A program made the position numbers and the translations under genes. The notes under the pieces are model-generated. The model ran no database searches. It was not told where the DNA came from and saw only the letters and a program-made list of their open reading frames with translations. A stretch of DNA of 64,000 nucleotides from Bacteroidales bacterium (GTDB lineage Bacteria; Bacteroidota; Bacteroidia; Bacteroidales; Marinilabiliaceae). Of the stretch, positions 33,459-43,611 are shown piece by piece; position 1 is the stretch's first letter, and each line of letters starts with the position of its first letter. Location of the stretch: the NCBI GenBank assembly GCA_017960905.1, contig JAGCYH010000023.1:58064-122063 (forward strand). Reading direction: 5' to 3'.

Positions 33459-34901
33459 CTATTTGACCCAAGTGAAAAATCTGTTCCAACGTATTGAGCT
33501 GAAACCCGATTTGTCGGCATCGAGCGAGAGCCAAACGAAGAGCGGCTTGCCCACTATGTGGTCTTCGGGTACGAAACCCCAGTAGCGCGAGTCGGCCGAT
33601 TTGTGGCGGTTGTCGCCCATCATCCAGTAGTAGTCCATGGCGAAGGTGTACTCTGTTGTCTCGGCACCGTCGATGTATATTTTGCCGTTGCGGTAGTCGA
33701 GCGTATGGCCTTCGTACGAGGTTATTATGCGTTCGTAGAGCATTATGTTTTTGCTGTCGAGCGCGACGGTTGCGCCGCGCTTCGGAATCCAGAGCGGGCC
33801 GAAGTTGTCGCGCGACCACGGGTAGTCCTGGCTGTAGGGGAATACGCTGAAGCCGGTAGAATCGGGGGCATCCTCTTCGATTTTAATCGAAGAGATTATC
33901 GACATTTGCTCCACTTGCCGTGCTTTCGCGGCCGACAGCGGCAGACGGTAGTAAGTGCCTGTGCCACCGAGGTTTCGGTCTTCGTTCGAGATAGAGAAAT
34001 TCTCGAAGAACTTGTCGTTGAGCACGACACCGTTGGTTACTATATTATAAAGGTGTTGCACGTCGGGTGCGTCGTCGAGGTGTTTACCGTCGATAAATAC
34101 CTCATTATGACGTATTTCGATGGTGTCGCCCGGCAGTCCGAGGCAGCGTTTCACGTAGCAGTCGCGTTTGTCGACGGGTCGCCAGACGATGCCGTCGTAG
34201 AGCTTTTCGTTGGCCCAGACGCGTTCGCGTCCGTATTTCGTGATGAAGTGGTTGCGCTCCCACGAGGTTGCAAACTGTTGCTGTGGTATAAGTTCCTTAT
34301 GCTCAGACAGATAGTGAATGCCTTCTTCGAGCAGTATCGAGTAGTAGTCGGGGTTGGGGCGGTTGAAGCAGACGGTGTCGCCTGCGGGGAAGTTGAACAC
34401 AACGATGTCGTTGCGTTCCACGTTGCCCAAGCCGGCCAGACGTTTGTAGCCCCATAGCGGCCATTCGAAGTACGAACGGCAGTTGCTGAATGGTAATGTG
34501 TTCTGTGTCAGAGGCATAGCGAGCGGGGCGTTTGGCATTCGCGGACCGTAGCTCACTTTGCTGACGAACAGATGGTCGCCCACCAAAAGTGACTTTTCGA
34601 GCGACGATGTGGGTATTTTGTAGTTCTGGAACAGAAACAGATTTATAAAGTAAACGGCAACGAGGGCGTAGATAATGGAATATATCCAGTCGAAAACTGC
34701 TGACGGTTTTTTGCCGTCTTTGCGTTTCTTCCACGCGCTCCAAGGGATTATTTTAGTAATGTATATGTCGAACACAATCGGCAGGCCGAGCAATAGCCAG
34801 TAGTTTCCCACCCAGATGATGAGCAGAATGAACACCAAGGCATCGATTGCGAATCGTATCCATTGTTTGATTGTAACTTCGCTGAAATCTATTTTTTTCA
34901 T
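33459..34901 (-). CDS. lepB: Signal peptidase I (long Bacteroidota form)
   Basis: A 480-aa inner-membrane protease, longer than the proteobacterial enzyme as is usual in this phylum. Two N-terminal hydrophobic segments (about residues 16-36 and 42-62) and a third near 75-95 precede the catalytic Ser in IPTSSLEKSLLVGDHLFVSK. The general-base Lys lies in YVKRCLGLPGDTIEI (about residue 250). The box E region MMGDNRHKSADSRYWGFV is intact. It removes signal peptides from exported proteins. It follows dapB by 10 bp, a gene order seen in many Bacteroidales. A hairpin lies at 33873-33894. Confidence 0.96.
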   Translation of the reverse strand: MKKIDFSEVTIKQWIRFAIDALVFILLIIWVGNYWLLLGLPIVFDIYITKIIPWSAWKKRKDGKKPSAVFDWIYSIIYALVAVYFINLFLFQNYKIPTSSLEKSLLVGDHLFVSKVSYGPRMPNAPLAMPLTQNTLPFSNCRSYFEWPLWGYKRLAGLGNVERNDIVVFNFPAGDTVCFNRPNPDYYSILLEEGIHYLSEHKELIPQQQFATSWERNHFITKYGRERVWANEKLYDGIVWRPVDKRDCYVKRCLGLPGDTIEIRHNEVFIDGKHLDDAPDVQHLYNIVTNGVVLNDKFFENFSISNEDRNLGGTGTYYRLPLSAAKARQVEQMSIISSIKIEEDAPDSTGFSVFPYSQDYPWSRDNFGPLWIPKRGATVALDSKNIMLYERIITSYEGHTLDYRNGKIYIDGAETTEYTFAMDYYWMMGDNRHKSADSRYWGFVPEDHIVGKPLFVWLSLDADKSGFSSIRWNRFFTWVK

Positions 34902-34911
34902 TTTCAGATGT

Positions 34912-35631
34912 TTAGAAAGCGAAAACGTCGCTGATGTTTAAGAAGCCTTTTTTGTCGTGAGCGTATTCGGCAGCGAGAACGGCGCCGAAGGCGAAGCCTC
35001 GGCGGGTTTTTGCGTTGTGAGTAATCTCTATTGTGTCGAATTCGCTTTCGTATTTAATAGAGTGAATACCAGGCACTTCGCCTTCGCGGAATGCGGTAAT
35101 CTGCACTGCGTCGTCGCGTTTTTCGGGCGCGAGAGTCCAGCCGTTGAGGCGGTCGTTGTTTTCTATTATGCCCTCGGCGAGCGTGATGGCGGTGCCGCTC
35201 GGCGCGTCGAGTTTGTGAATGTGGTGAGTTTCGCTCATGCTCACTTTGTAATTGTCGTTGTATGAGTTCATTATCTTGGCCAAATGGCGGTTTACCTCAG
35301 CAAAAATGTTGACACCCAGGCTGAAGTTCGACGACCAGAGGAACGTCTGTTTGCCGCCGGCGCACATGTCGCGTATTTCGCCTATGCGGTCGGTCCAGCC
35401 TGTAGAGCCGCTCACAACGGGAACGTTGTGAGCAAAGCATTTGAGGTAATTGTCGAATGCGCTTTGCGGAGTGGTGAATTCTATGGCCACGTCGGCCGAC
35501 TCGAACTCGGGCGAATCGAATCGCCCTGTCTCGTTTATATCAATCTTGCAAACTATTGAGTGTCCGCGACTTACGGCTATCTCTTCTATGGCTTTACCCA
35601 TTTTGCCATATCCTACAATTGCTATTTTCAT
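34912..35631 (-). CDS. dapB: 4-hydroxy-tetrahydrodipicolinate reductase
   Basis: A 239-aa enzyme of the lysine/diaminopimelate pathway that reduces hydroxy-tetrahydrodipicolinate with NAD(P)H. The dinucleotide-binding motif is at the start (MKIAIVGYGKMGKAIEE), the substrate-binding GSTGW lies near residue 80 and the catalytic region contains ETHHIHKLDAPSGTA. The ATG at 35629-35631 is chosen because the Rossmann strand begins there; an upstream in-frame start would add eight polar residues. It is the first gene of a two-gene operon with lepB. A 10-bp hairpin lies inside at 35410-35433. Confidence 0.96.
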   Translation of the reverse strand: MKIAIVGYGKMGKAIEEIAVSRGHSIVCKIDINETGRFDSPEFESADVAIEFTTPQSAFDNYLKCFAHNVPVVSGSTGWTDRIGEIRDMCAGGKQTFLWSSNFSLGVNIFAEVNRHLAKIMNSYNDNYKVSMSETHHIHKLDAPSGTAITLAEGIIENNDRLNGWTLAPEKRDDAVQITAFREGEVPGIHSIKYESEFDTIEITHNAKTRRGFAFGAVLAAEYAHDKKGFLNISDVFAF

Positions 35632-35659
35632 CGTCTGTTTTTTTACTTTATTCAAGTTG

Positions 35660-35690
35660 CAAAAGTAAAGGTTTTACTTTGTTATTCGAA
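35660..35690 (-). promoter_or_regulatory. Candidate dapB promoter (TACTTTTG -7 box)
   Basis: On the minus strand TACTTTTG (35660-35667) fits the -7 consensus. A near match to TTTG (TTCG at 35687-35690) lies 19 bp upstream. An imperfect dyad (CAAAAGTAAA / TTTACTTTG) overlaps the -7 box. Confidence 0.45.
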
Positions 35691-35941
35691 ACATTTATTG
35701 GCGATATGTTATCTGAATGTAGATAAAAAAATAAAAAAAAATTTTACAATAGTAAAAAAATGTAATATATTTGCCCCCGTAATTTTTTTCATATTATTTC
35801 TGCTGCCGATAGATGGCAGCGGAAGGTGTTTTTAAATAAATGGTTAAGTGGTTAAAAATGGAGACGTTGGCTGTGATAGTCTGCGTCTTTTTTTTATTAC
35901 CGACGATTTATTATTTTTGTGTGCAATTCAAAATACGGAAT

Positions 35942-38596
35942 ATGAGTTTTAGACTTTTTATAATAATCTTATTTTCAATATCTTGCATGTCGTATGCTCA
36001 GGTCGATAACAAGACTTTGGTGCGTATGGTTCAAGGGCCGCATTGGTACAATACGAACGACTCGGTTTATGTTGCCGATGTGCAAATAACAGATAATCAG
36101 GTTGTTGTGTATTTCAATGATTTTGCGCAGACAGTATTGGTCGATAAGGAGAAACTTGCGGCAATGACCGATTCGGTACGCCATTGGCTTAAAAAGCCCA
36201 GTGCGAAAGTAAGTTTTTTTGCGAATGCAAAAAATCTTACTACGCTGCTGCCTCAGTCGTGGCCTAATAAGCGCAGCGACACATCGGTAGTGGTGCGCCG
36301 ATACACCGATATTGGGCTTAAGCCCAATATGACGGGGCTCAACATAGCGCTCTGGAACAGTCACGGACGTTATTATGAGAAGAAAAAGAAACGTTGGCAG
36401 TGGCAGCGCGCGCGCTTGTTTACAACAGTGGAGGATATGCTCACGGCAGGTTTTGTGCTGCAGTTTCTTGAGCCAATGCTCTCAAATGCAGGCGCTTATG
36501 TTCTGATGCCTCGCGAGCGCGACATTCAGAGTAATATGTATGTAGCTGATAATGAAAAAGATATGACAATTGTCGGTTCACCGCGTAAATTGTTGCAACA
36601 GACTGGTTATAAGCATTTTGAGAAAATAACTGGCAACGTCAATCCGTTTGCGCAGGGCACGGCGGTTGCATACCAGCTGACGACAGCCGACACGGTGCGT
36701 TTCACGAAGAAAATCGACAAGGAAGGCGATTATGCAGTATATGTATGTTATTGTCAGTCAGCCGATAACAGCGATGCAGTTACATATACAGTGCGCCATG
36801 CCGGCGGCATGGCGACGTATGTCGTCAATCAGCGCAAAGGCGGTTCGATGTGGATTTACCTTGGAAATCACCACTTTACACCGTCGGCTCCGTGCGTTGT
36901 TGACATTACAGCCAATGGCCGCGTGTCGGCCGATGCTGTGCGCATCGGCGGCGGCAAGGGCAGGGTAGTGCGTGGCGGCTATACGAGCAAACGTCCGGCA
37001 TGGATGGAGGCGGCGCGTTATTACTTGCAGGCCGATGGTTTCGGCGCCGATAAGGTTTACAGCCTCAGCAAGGGCGCTCGCGACTATACCGACGACATAA
37101 ATTGTCGTGGCGAGTGGGTAAATGCCTTACAATCAGATAAAAACATAAAGGTCGATGCCGTGTTGGCGTTGCACACCGATGCCGGCATTGCGCAGTGCGA
37201 CACTACTATAGGCACGCTCACTATTGTTACCACGAACGGCAACGCCAAATATACCGACGGGCGCGCTCGAAAAATCTCGCGCGACATGGCGCAAACCCTT
37301 GAGCAGAGCGTGATTGGCGATATACGTGCCACGTGGAATCCGACATGGTCGGCGCGCGGCATTTGGGACAAAGGCTACTCCGAGTCGCGTCGCGCCGACG
37401 CACCGTCGGTGCTGATGGAGCTGCTTTCGCATCAGAATCTCAACGATGTGCGTTTCGCGCTTCACCCGAAATTCCGTTTCGATGCATGCAGGGCCATTTA
37501 CAAAGGTCTGCTGCGTTTCTTGTGTGGCCAAGATGCTGTGATACAGCCGCTTCCGGTGGTCGACTTTGGTATCGCACGCGTTGCGCGCGATACAGTCAGC
37601 TTGAGCTGGCAGCCCGCTGTCGATGCGCTTGAACCGACGGCTAAGCCGTCGGTTTATCTGGTGTATGCCAACGGTCGTAAAGTGGCTCAGACCGATGCTA
37701 CCGAAGTAAAACTGCAACAGTCGTGCGACGGACAAATAGTTGATTATTATATAGTTGCGTGCAACGAAGGCGGATTATCGTTTCCGTCGCAAACACTTTC
37801 GGCCTCGCTGCAGGCCGATGCCAATGCGCCAAGCGCATTGCTCGTCGAAGGGTTCGACCGATTGGCAAGTCCGTCGGTTGTCAGCACGCCCGAATGGGCG
37901 GGCCTGATAACCGACTTGGAGCCTGGCGTCGCGTGGGGCGCTGACTTCATAACGAGCGGTGCGCAGTACGACTTCGACCCGCAAAGTCCGTGGACCGACG
38001 ACGACAGTCCAGGCTGGGGCGCGTCGTTTGCAGATAACGAGGGCAAAATCATCGTCGGAAGTTTGCGCAAGCAAACTTCGCGCGATGCCCGCCGACTGCA
38101 CGAAAAAGGCTATTCGTTTGTGAGCGTTTCGAAGCCGTATTTCGAGAAAAACAAGTTCTCTACCAAGTACGATTATGTGCACATATCGCTTGGTAATGAG
38201 CGCAGTACGTGGTACGGCGCGATGCCCGAACGCCATGCCATTTATACTGCCGGTTTTCTCAATAAAGTGAAATCAGTTGCCACGAACACCAAGGAGATGC
38301 TGATAACTGGCGCCTACATCGGCAGCGACATACCTACAGATAGTGTGGCTACGCAAGTGGCTGATGTACTGGGATTTACGTTTCGCTCAGCGTTTGCTTC
38401 GCGAACGCGAGTGATAGTAAGCGGCGACACACGTACCGTTTTACCGCAATCGCCTACAGATGAGGGCTTTGCTCCATCGGTCAATGCCATCGAACCAGCC
38501 AACGACAAAGCCTATACGCTTTACCGTTATGAAGATTCGGGCGCGTCGGCAGCTGTAAAATACGGAAACATAACAGTTTGCGGATTCTCATTCTAA
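35942..38596 (+). CDS. N-acetylmuramoyl-L-alanine amidase-like protein with Golvesin/Xly CBD-like domain
   Basis: An 884-aa exported protein, often labelled xanthan lyase in Bacteroidales but resembling Amidase_3 enzymes that cut peptidoglycan stems from muramic acid. The ATG at 35942 starts a clean signal peptide (MSFRLFIIILFSISCMSYAQ); an upstream ATG at 35840 adds a hydrophobic tail. Amidase-like segments are NIALWNSHGRYY, MLSNAGAYVLMPRERD, AVLALHTDAGIAQCD and APSVLMELLSHQNLNDVRFA. Between them a Golvesin/Xly-like beta domain is recognisable (YTVRHAGGMATYVVNQRKG, GGSMWIYLGNHHF). A fibronectin-III-like segment follows near residue 530. Probably a cell-wall remodelling enzyme. Hairpins include 36309-36330, 37632-37654 and 38058-38079. 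Confidence 0.85.
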   Translation: MSFRLFIIILFSISCMSYAQVDNKTLVRMVQGPHWYNTNDSVYVADVQITDNQVVVYFNDFAQTVLVDKEKLAAMTDSVRHWLKKPSAKVSFFANAKNLTTLLPQSWPNKRSDTSVVVRRYTDIGLKPNMTGLNIALWNSHGRYYEKKKKRWQWQRARLFTTVEDMLTAGFVLQFLEPMLSNAGAYVLMPRERDIQSNMYVADNEKDMTIVGSPRKLLQQTGYKHFEKITGNVNPFAQGTAVAYQLTTADTVRFTKKIDKEGDYAVYVCYCQSADNSDAVTYTVRHAGGMATYVVNQRKGGSMWIYLGNHHFTPSAPCVVDITANGRVSADAVRIGGGKGRVVRGGYTSKRPAWMEAARYYLQADGFGADKVYSLSKGARDYTDDINCRGEWVNALQSDKNIKVDAVLALHTDAGIAQCDTTIGTLTIVTTNGNAKYTDGRARKISRDMAQTLEQSVIGDIRATWNPTWSARGIWDKGYSESRRADAPSVLMELLSHQNLNDVRFALHPKFRFDACRAIYKGLLRFLCGQDAVIQPLPVVDFGIARVARDTVSLSWQPAVDALEPTAKPSVYLVYANGRKVAQTDATEVKLQQSCDGQIVDYYIVACNEGGLSFPSQTLSASLQADANAPSALLVEGFDRLASPSVVSTPEWAGLITDLEPGVAWGADFITSGAQYDFDPQSPWTDDDSPGWGASFADNEGKIIVGSLRKQTSRDARRLHEKGYSFVSVSKPYFEKNKFSTKYDYVHISLGNERSTWYGAMPERHAIYTAGFLNKVKSVATNTKEMLITGAYIGSDIPTDSVATQVADVLGFTFRSAFASRTRVIVSGDTRTVLPQSPTDEGFAPSVNAIEPANDKAYTLYRYEDSGASAAVKYGNITVCGFSF

Positions 38597-38621
38597 GTTT
38601 TTACCCTTAAAATAAGAAACA

Positions 38622-39296
38622 ATGGTTAGATTATTGATATTGAGCATTATGATGCTTGCAACTCTCAGATTGTCTGCGCAACTGCAATACGAAGAGATTG
38701 ATATCGAAATGGTTAAAAACGAAATAAAACGTGATAGCCTAACTCGTTGTATAAATGTTAATTATGAATTCGAGCCAAGTGTATTTTATGTTGATGATAT
38801 TTGTATTGTTCATTTGTATCAGTGGGCGAGAGGTGACGAAGACAATATTAGTTTAAGGTTTTATAAATATGAAAACGGGAAATGGAACTTTAAAAACGAG
38901 ATACCGTGTTTTAATAAAAAAATGGAGAAGTTGAGTCATAGCTTGTTTCATGTTTATTCGGACAAAAATATGGCTATGTATAGGATGAAAAGGTATGAAT
39001 CTGTCATGAGATATGATAATTTTGATATGAAACCTTTGTTTGAGTATAAAGGATATGATTGGACCTATCATTTGGGTTATCTCTATAATGTTAGAAATGA
39101 AGAATTTAATAGTTTTTTAGGCGAGGAAGTTTGCGATGATTATGAAATATCAGATATTGAAATAGTTTCAGATACCTTGAAATCATATAAACTGACGCAG
39201 ACCAAAAGAATACTGAAAGGATATAATCCTGATGAAGATAATGATTTACAGACAATTGATACGAGAACTATCAAAGATGTCATTTATCGTAAATAA
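38622..39296 (+). CDS. Exported hypothetical protein, AT-rich gene
   Basis: A 224-aa protein with a signal peptide (MVRLLILSIMMLATLRLSAQ) and no family I recognise. The mature part is rich in Tyr, Asp, Glu and Lys with a beta-rich, repetitive feel (FYKYENGKWNFKNEIPCF). The base composition is clearly more AT-rich than the amidase gene before it, and I noticed no inverted repeats, so it may be a recent acquisition. It follows the amidase gene by 25 bp and precedes a convergent tRNA gene. Confidence 0.75.
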   Translation: MVRLLILSIMMLATLRLSAQLQYEEIDIEMVKNEIKRDSLTRCINVNYEFEPSVFYVDDICIVHLYQWARGDEDNISLRFYKYENGKWNFKNEIPCFNKKMEKLSHSLFHVYSDKNMAMYRMKRYESVMRYDNFDMKPLFEYKGYDWTYHLGYLYNVRNEEFNSFLGEEVCDDYEISDIEIVSDTLKSYKLTQTKRILKGYNPDEDNDLQTIDTRTIKDVIYRK

Positions 39297-39329
39297 AAAA
39301 AATCCCGAATTCGATATATGAATCCGGGA
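39295..39329 (-). terminator. Terminator of the tRNA-Ala gene
   Basis: A 10-bp stem with one G.T position and a 7-nt loop (39303-39329). On the minus strand it is followed by eight T. It lies 24 bp after the tRNA 3' end. Confidence 0.8.
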
Positions 39330-39352
39330 AACTATTCTGACAGAAGATTTTG

Positions 39353-39426
39353 TGGAGAATATCGGGCTCGAACCGATGACCTCTTGCATGCCATGCAAAC
39401 GCTCTAGCCAGCTGAGCTAATCCCCC
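39353..39426 (-). tRNA. tRNA-Ala (anticodon GGC)
   Basis: A 74-nt cloverleaf on the minus strand. The 7-bp acceptor stem begins with five G and contains G.T pairs. The D arm reads GCTC-AGCTGGCTA-GAGC. The anticodon stem TTTGC/GCAAG encloses loop ATGGCAT with anticodon GGC, which reads the Ala codon GCC. The T arm ATCGG/CCGAT has loop TTCGAGC. The CCA end is not encoded (the gene is followed by CA after the discriminator A). Confidence 0.93.
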
Positions 39427-39506
39427 AAATGCGATGCAAAGTTATACAAATCTTTTTGAAACGGAAAAATCTATGTCATAAAAATATTCGGCAACCTACG
39501 GTCGCC

Positions 39507-40211
39507 TTATTTAGGCAAAACCTTACAACCTACTGTGGTAGAGATGTTTGTGTCGTGAGGGTCGCCTTTGTAGTAAATGTAGCTGTCGTACGTGGCCCAA
39601 GCGTCGAGGCGTTGCGAGGCGTAGCATTCGATGTGCGACGACAGTGTGGCGGTGGCCGAAGTAAACTCGTTGTCGAGGTTGTACGAGTGAATGTCGCTGC
39701 CATTTTCGGCATAGAGGTCGGTCTTATCGGCTTTGCCGATAAGCTGTATACGACTGCCCGAAATGGATTTTGCATTGATACTCAGCGAGTTGGCCATTAT
39801 GTAAAAGTCGCTGCCGTTGCGTGCGACGAACGATAGTTTAGAGCCTGTCAGCGGTGTCTCGCACTTTATGCGGTTGCCCGATGTGGATACGATATCAACA
39901 AGGGTAGAGTCAAAATCAATGTAAACATTGATTTTCTTGCTTTTAGAGTATTTGTAGCGCGTAGCGTAAATCGACATTGTGCTGTCTTCGACAGCACAAA
40001 CTACGTTGCTAATCACAGTGCGTTCGCCCTCGACGGTGATTTCGCGCGTACCAGTCTGGTTCAGAATGATGTTGATGCCCGACGCTACCACAATCTTTTT
40101 GAACGGAGCGACATTTGATATGGTCCGTGTTGATTGTGCAAGGGTGTATGTGGTCGCTGTTATTGTCAGTATTTCACTGATAATAAGCGTTTTGAATAAT
40201 TGGCGTGTCAT
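39507..40211 (-). CDS. GIN (DUF2807) domain protein
   Basis: A 234-aa exported protein (signal peptide ending near TYTLAQ) made of a right-handed beta-helix-like GIN domain. Typical strands are FKKIVVASGINIILNQTG, then repeating short turns such as NGSDFYIMAN and NGSDIHSYN in which Asn/Gly/Ser recur every ~20 residues. The family is common and uncharacterised in Bacteroidota. It lies 13 bp after the AsmA-like gene and is probably co-transcribed. Two perfect hairpins lie in it at 39723-39743 and 39977-39999. Confidence 0.88.
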   Translation of the reverse strand: MTRQLFKTLIISEILTITATTYTLAQSTRTISNVAPFKKIVVASGINIILNQTGTREITVEGERTVISNVVCAVEDSTMSIYATRYKYSKSKKINVYIDFDSTLVDIVSTSGNRIKCETPLTGSKLSFVARNGSDFYIMANSLSINAKSISGSRIQLIGKADKTDLYAENGSDIHSYNLDNEFTSATATLSSHIECYASQRLDAWATYDSYIYYKGDPHDTNISTTVGCKVLPK

Positions 40212-40224
40212 TTTCTTCTATTCG

Positions 40225-43200
40225 TTAATTGGCGGCAGGCGGCGGGGCGGTTGTTGTCGTGTCGTTTTCTGTCGCGCTTTCGTTGTTAATTGGTTTGGTT
40301 GTAGTGTTTGTCGAATCGGGCGCAGCCGGTGTTGTATTTATCTGAATAGCAGTAGAATCGGCAGCGGACGGCGCGACGATAGTATCCGTCGGGGCAGGCG
40401 TGTTGTCGGTGGCTTCGGCGGCGTCGTGCAGCAGCACTGGTGCAGTCTTTTCTTTTGTTTCGGTTACAACAGCCGTAGAGTCAAGTATTTCCGACTGTTT
40501 GAGTTCCGTTGTGTCGCGTTCGATAGCCCGCGTACGCATGCGTGCACGGTTGATAATCTTTTGATATTCTTCGTCGCCGAGTACTTTTTGCAGGGCGGCA
40601 GGCATTTCGAGCCGCGAAAGACGATAGCAGTCGGCAACGATTTTAACGCGCTGGTTATAAGTCTGTTTGTCGTAAGCGTCTTGCACTTCTTTGTCGGCGT
40701 GGTTTTTGAGTTTCGCGCGCGTGATGTCGATGTCAATATCGTCGGGGTTGCCCGTGATGTTGACACCGGCTTTGAATGGTAACGGTGATTTGACAATGCT
40801 GACGTGGTAGTTAAGTTTCGTCATATCAATGTCTTGCGTGCCGCCAACGACGGCGCGGTAGCGGTCGATATTGGCCACGAAGGGCAGAATCTCTATTTGT
40901 CCACTGTCGGCCAATATGTTGAGCGACAGAGTGTCGATGACGTTTTCTTTTTTGTTCTTGAACATCAGCACTTTGGATATTTTCGAGAATGTCTTGTTGT
41001 CCAAAAGCGTCAGCTTGCTGGCGCTGAGGTGTATACCGGCTTTTATTTTGTGCAAGTCGTATTGCATCATGCTGTCGAGTTTGACATTGGTGGCGAGGGC
41101 ACAGGTTACTGTGCCTCGCAACGGTTCGAGCATAGGCATTACTGTGTCGAGTCCTAAAGCGTTGATAATGTAGCCAACGTCAGCTCTGTCCCATAGGAAG
41201 CAGAAGTTAGCTTCGCCAGTTTTGCGCCGTTTGTAGCCACGATAAGCCAAAGTGGCTGTAATGTCGGAACCATTTTGTTTGAGTTTTATGGCGTTCAGGT
41301 GTATGGCGCTGTTGGCAAGAGTGGTTTTGCCGCGGATGTCGTTAACAACTATTTTGTCCCAAATTACAGTGCCGACTTTTGCCGTAAGTTCGAATTTGAT
41401 TCCTCGCGGAATCTCAATCAATTGTGCACGCAGTGAATCTGTTGATACATCAGCATCAATATTTGTCGAAACGACTATCGTAGTATCACTGGCGAAGCTC
41501 GCATTGTCGTTGGCCTTATAGTCAACTTCCTCAGGAATTGCCGAAAGCAATTGGTTGAAGTTTAATGTATCGGCAGTAAGGTTAAATTTGGCTTCAAGAG
41601 GTTTCTTGGCCAAAAGTGCACCAATAATATTGTATATCTCGCCATTGATTTCTGCATTTGTTTGCCCGGCTTCAAGACCCAAATGGTCGATTTTGATTAA
41701 TTTGCCTTCTTTCGCAATGCTTCCGTTTGTAGCTTTGAGTGGCAGCAAATACGCTGGCGTATTTGCCCTTACCTCTTTGAATGCTGCCTTCGCATCGGTG
41801 TACCAAATTGTGTCAACTTTGTTGACATGTACCTCAGTAACAAGGTCTTTGGTATAACCTCGAGTACCGTATATACGCGACAGGATGGTATCTGCCTTGA
41901 CATTTACATCGAAATGCGGCATTCTCTTGTTTTCTACGGTCGGTTTCAGGTAGTTGAGCGATCTGAAGTTCTTGAGCAAGAATGACAACGAGTCGCTGCG
42001 GTACATCAGACGGCTAGCTCTGACTCTGATTGTCAGAGGCGATATTGCCGTGGTGTCGGGTTGAGTGACGGCTTTGGTCATCACGCGCATTTTTTGTCCG
42101 CGTATGCGTATGTCGCCGTAGTTGAAGTTTAGTCGGTTCATGCTTCCGAGCACCGACATGGTGTCGGTGCTGGCGAAACGCAGGCGCATGTCGCTGTTGA
42201 GGCGGAATTTCATCTCGTCGCTTACTATTTTTATGCTGTCGGTTTGTATGGTACCGTTAATTTTCATTCGTCCTATGTTCTGCCGTTCGAGGTCCGACAT
42301 TCGGAACGAAGCCTTGATGTTGGCGTCGGCAATGCCCGACATGGTGATGTTGGTGATAGGGAATAGCTGCATGGCAGAGTTGAGGTCGAGGTGCGACTCA
42401 ATGTCGCAATCGACGAACGGGTCGGCGAGCAGTTCTTTCACTTTCGCGGTGGCTTTTATCTCCGATTTTCCACCTTTGAAGTGGAAAATATCGATGTTGG
42501 CGTAGCATTTTTTCGGTTTTTTCGTGTCGATCATGGCGTTGAACTCGGCCGTGAGGTCTTCAATGCCGTAAGGCATACCTTCGTATTTGGCCTGCACGTC
42601 GCCAATAGAGGCGTTGAAGGTGAGCACAGGGATGTTCTTGTCGTTGAGCAATCCGACGATAGAGCCGCTTGCCGAAATGTCGCCCGATTTCACATCAATC
42701 TCTTTGTCGATAAAAGACTCAGGAATGAGCCCGAAGATAGCTTCGACCGACGGCGATTCGACATTGAAGTTGACATCGAGGTCGTAGCTCACCGAGTCGG
42801 CTTTGGTGGCCCATCCGTCGACGTTGATATTCACACCATTGATAGACGCACTCGTTTCATCGAAGATGAAACGGTGCGTGGGCCCGTCGAAATGGACTTT
42901 TGTCTTAAAGCCGAGCGGCAAACGACGGAAGTAGCGCATGCGGTCTTTCGAGAACGACGTGCCTTTGTCGCTGATGTTTATGCTTATGTCGAATTTCGTC
43001 GGCGATATTTCGCCTTCGAGAAGAAGGTCGAGACTGTCGGCACCGGCGAAGATGCGGTTGACGCGATCGCCGTAGCGCACCTTGGCGTTGTCGACACGAA
43101 TATATTTCAAATCGATGCCTTTGAGTTCAAAGGCGCTTGCAGTATCGGCTGCTGTTGTGTCATTTTTCAGTAAGTTCCAGTTGGCGTTGCCCAGCGAGTC

Positions 43201-43611
43201 GGTGATGAGCCTTATGTCGGGGTTGATGAGGCGTATGCGGTCGATTTTAACATGCTTAGTATCAATGTATTCCTTAATGTTGACGCCGAGGCGCAGTTCG
43301 TCGAACTGCGCTATGGTATCGCGTCGCGAGCTGAGCGAGTCGATGCCGTTGCTGAAGGTGTTGCTTACTATGTATGTGTCTTTTATGCGAATGCCCAATC
43401 TGGGAAACGTGGAGAAGAAAGTAAGGTCTATCGCGCCGAATTTGATATCGCCATCGACGTATTCTTTTGCCATCTCTTGTATCTTGGGCGTTATCTTCTC
43501 GGGTGTGAAAATATAGTTGAGCGCTAGTGCTACGCCTATCGCCAATAACACTAGCAGAACTAGCAAAGTTATTAATAATCTGACAATTATCTTTTTTATA
43601 ATGCGTTTCAT
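40225..43611 (-). CDS. AsmA-family protein
   Basis: A 1128-aa protein with one N-terminal transmembrane helix (about residues 8-30), then an AsmA-like N-terminal domain (EKITPKIQEMAKEYVDGDIK, FSTFPRLGIRIKDTYIVS) and a long beta-rich body. AsmA-like proteins span the periplasm and are thought to carry phospholipids to the outer membrane. The last ~110 residues are a low-complexity Thr/Ala/Pro/Glu tail (ATDNTPAPTDTIVAPSAADS). The ATG at 43609-43611 is preferred over an upstream in-frame codon that adds eight residues. Hairpins include 42853-42873 and 43291-43311. Confidence 0.9.
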   Translation of the reverse strand: MKRIIKKIIVRLLITLLVLLVLLAIGVALALNYIFTPEKITPKIQEMAKEYVDGDIKFGAIDLTFFSTFPRLGIRIKDTYIVSNTFSNGIDSLSSRRDTIAQFDELRLGVNIKEYIDTKHVKIDRIRLINPDIRLITDSLGNANWNLLKNDTTAADTASAFELKGIDLKYIRVDNAKVRYGDRVNRIFAGADSLDLLLEGEISPTKFDISINISDKGTSFSKDRMRYFRRLPLGFKTKVHFDGPTHRFIFDETSASINGVNINVDGWATKADSVSYDLDVNFNVESPSVEAIFGLIPESFIDKEIDVKSGDISASGSIVGLLNDKNIPVLTFNASIGDVQAKYEGMPYGIEDLTAEFNAMIDTKKPKKCYANIDIFHFKGGKSEIKATAKVKELLADPFVDCDIESHLDLNSAMQLFPITNITMSGIADANIKASFRMSDLERQNIGRMKINGTIQTDSIKIVSDEMKFRLNSDMRLRFASTDTMSVLGSMNRLNFNYGDIRIRGQKMRVMTKAVTQPDTTAISPLTIRVRASRLMYRSDSLSFLLKNFRSLNYLKPTVENKRMPHFDVNVKADTILSRIYGTRGYTKDLVTEVHVNKVDTIWYTDAKAAFKEVRANTPAYLLPLKATNGSIAKEGKLIKIDHLGLEAGQTNAEINGEIYNIIGALLAKKPLEAKFNLTADTLNFNQLLSAIPEEVDYKANDNASFASDTTIVVSTNIDADVSTDSLRAQLIEIPRGIKFELTAKVGTVIWDKIVVNDIRGKTTLANSAIHLNAIKLKQNGSDITATLAYRGYKRRKTGEANFCFLWDRADVGYIINALGLDTVMPMLEPLRGTVTCALATNVKLDSMMQYDLHKIKAGIHLSASKLTLLDNKTFSKISKVLMFKNKKENVIDTLSLNILADSGQIEILPFVANIDRYRAVVGGTQDIDMTKLNYHVSIVKSPLPFKAGVNITGNPDDIDIDITRAKLKNHADKEVQDAYDKQTYNQRVKIVADCYRLSRLEMPAALQKVLGDEEYQKIINRARMRTRAIERDTTELKQSEILDSTAVVTETKEKTAPVLLHDAAEATDNTPAPTDTIVAPSAADSTAIQINTTPAAPDSTNTTTKPINNESATENDTTTTAPPPAAN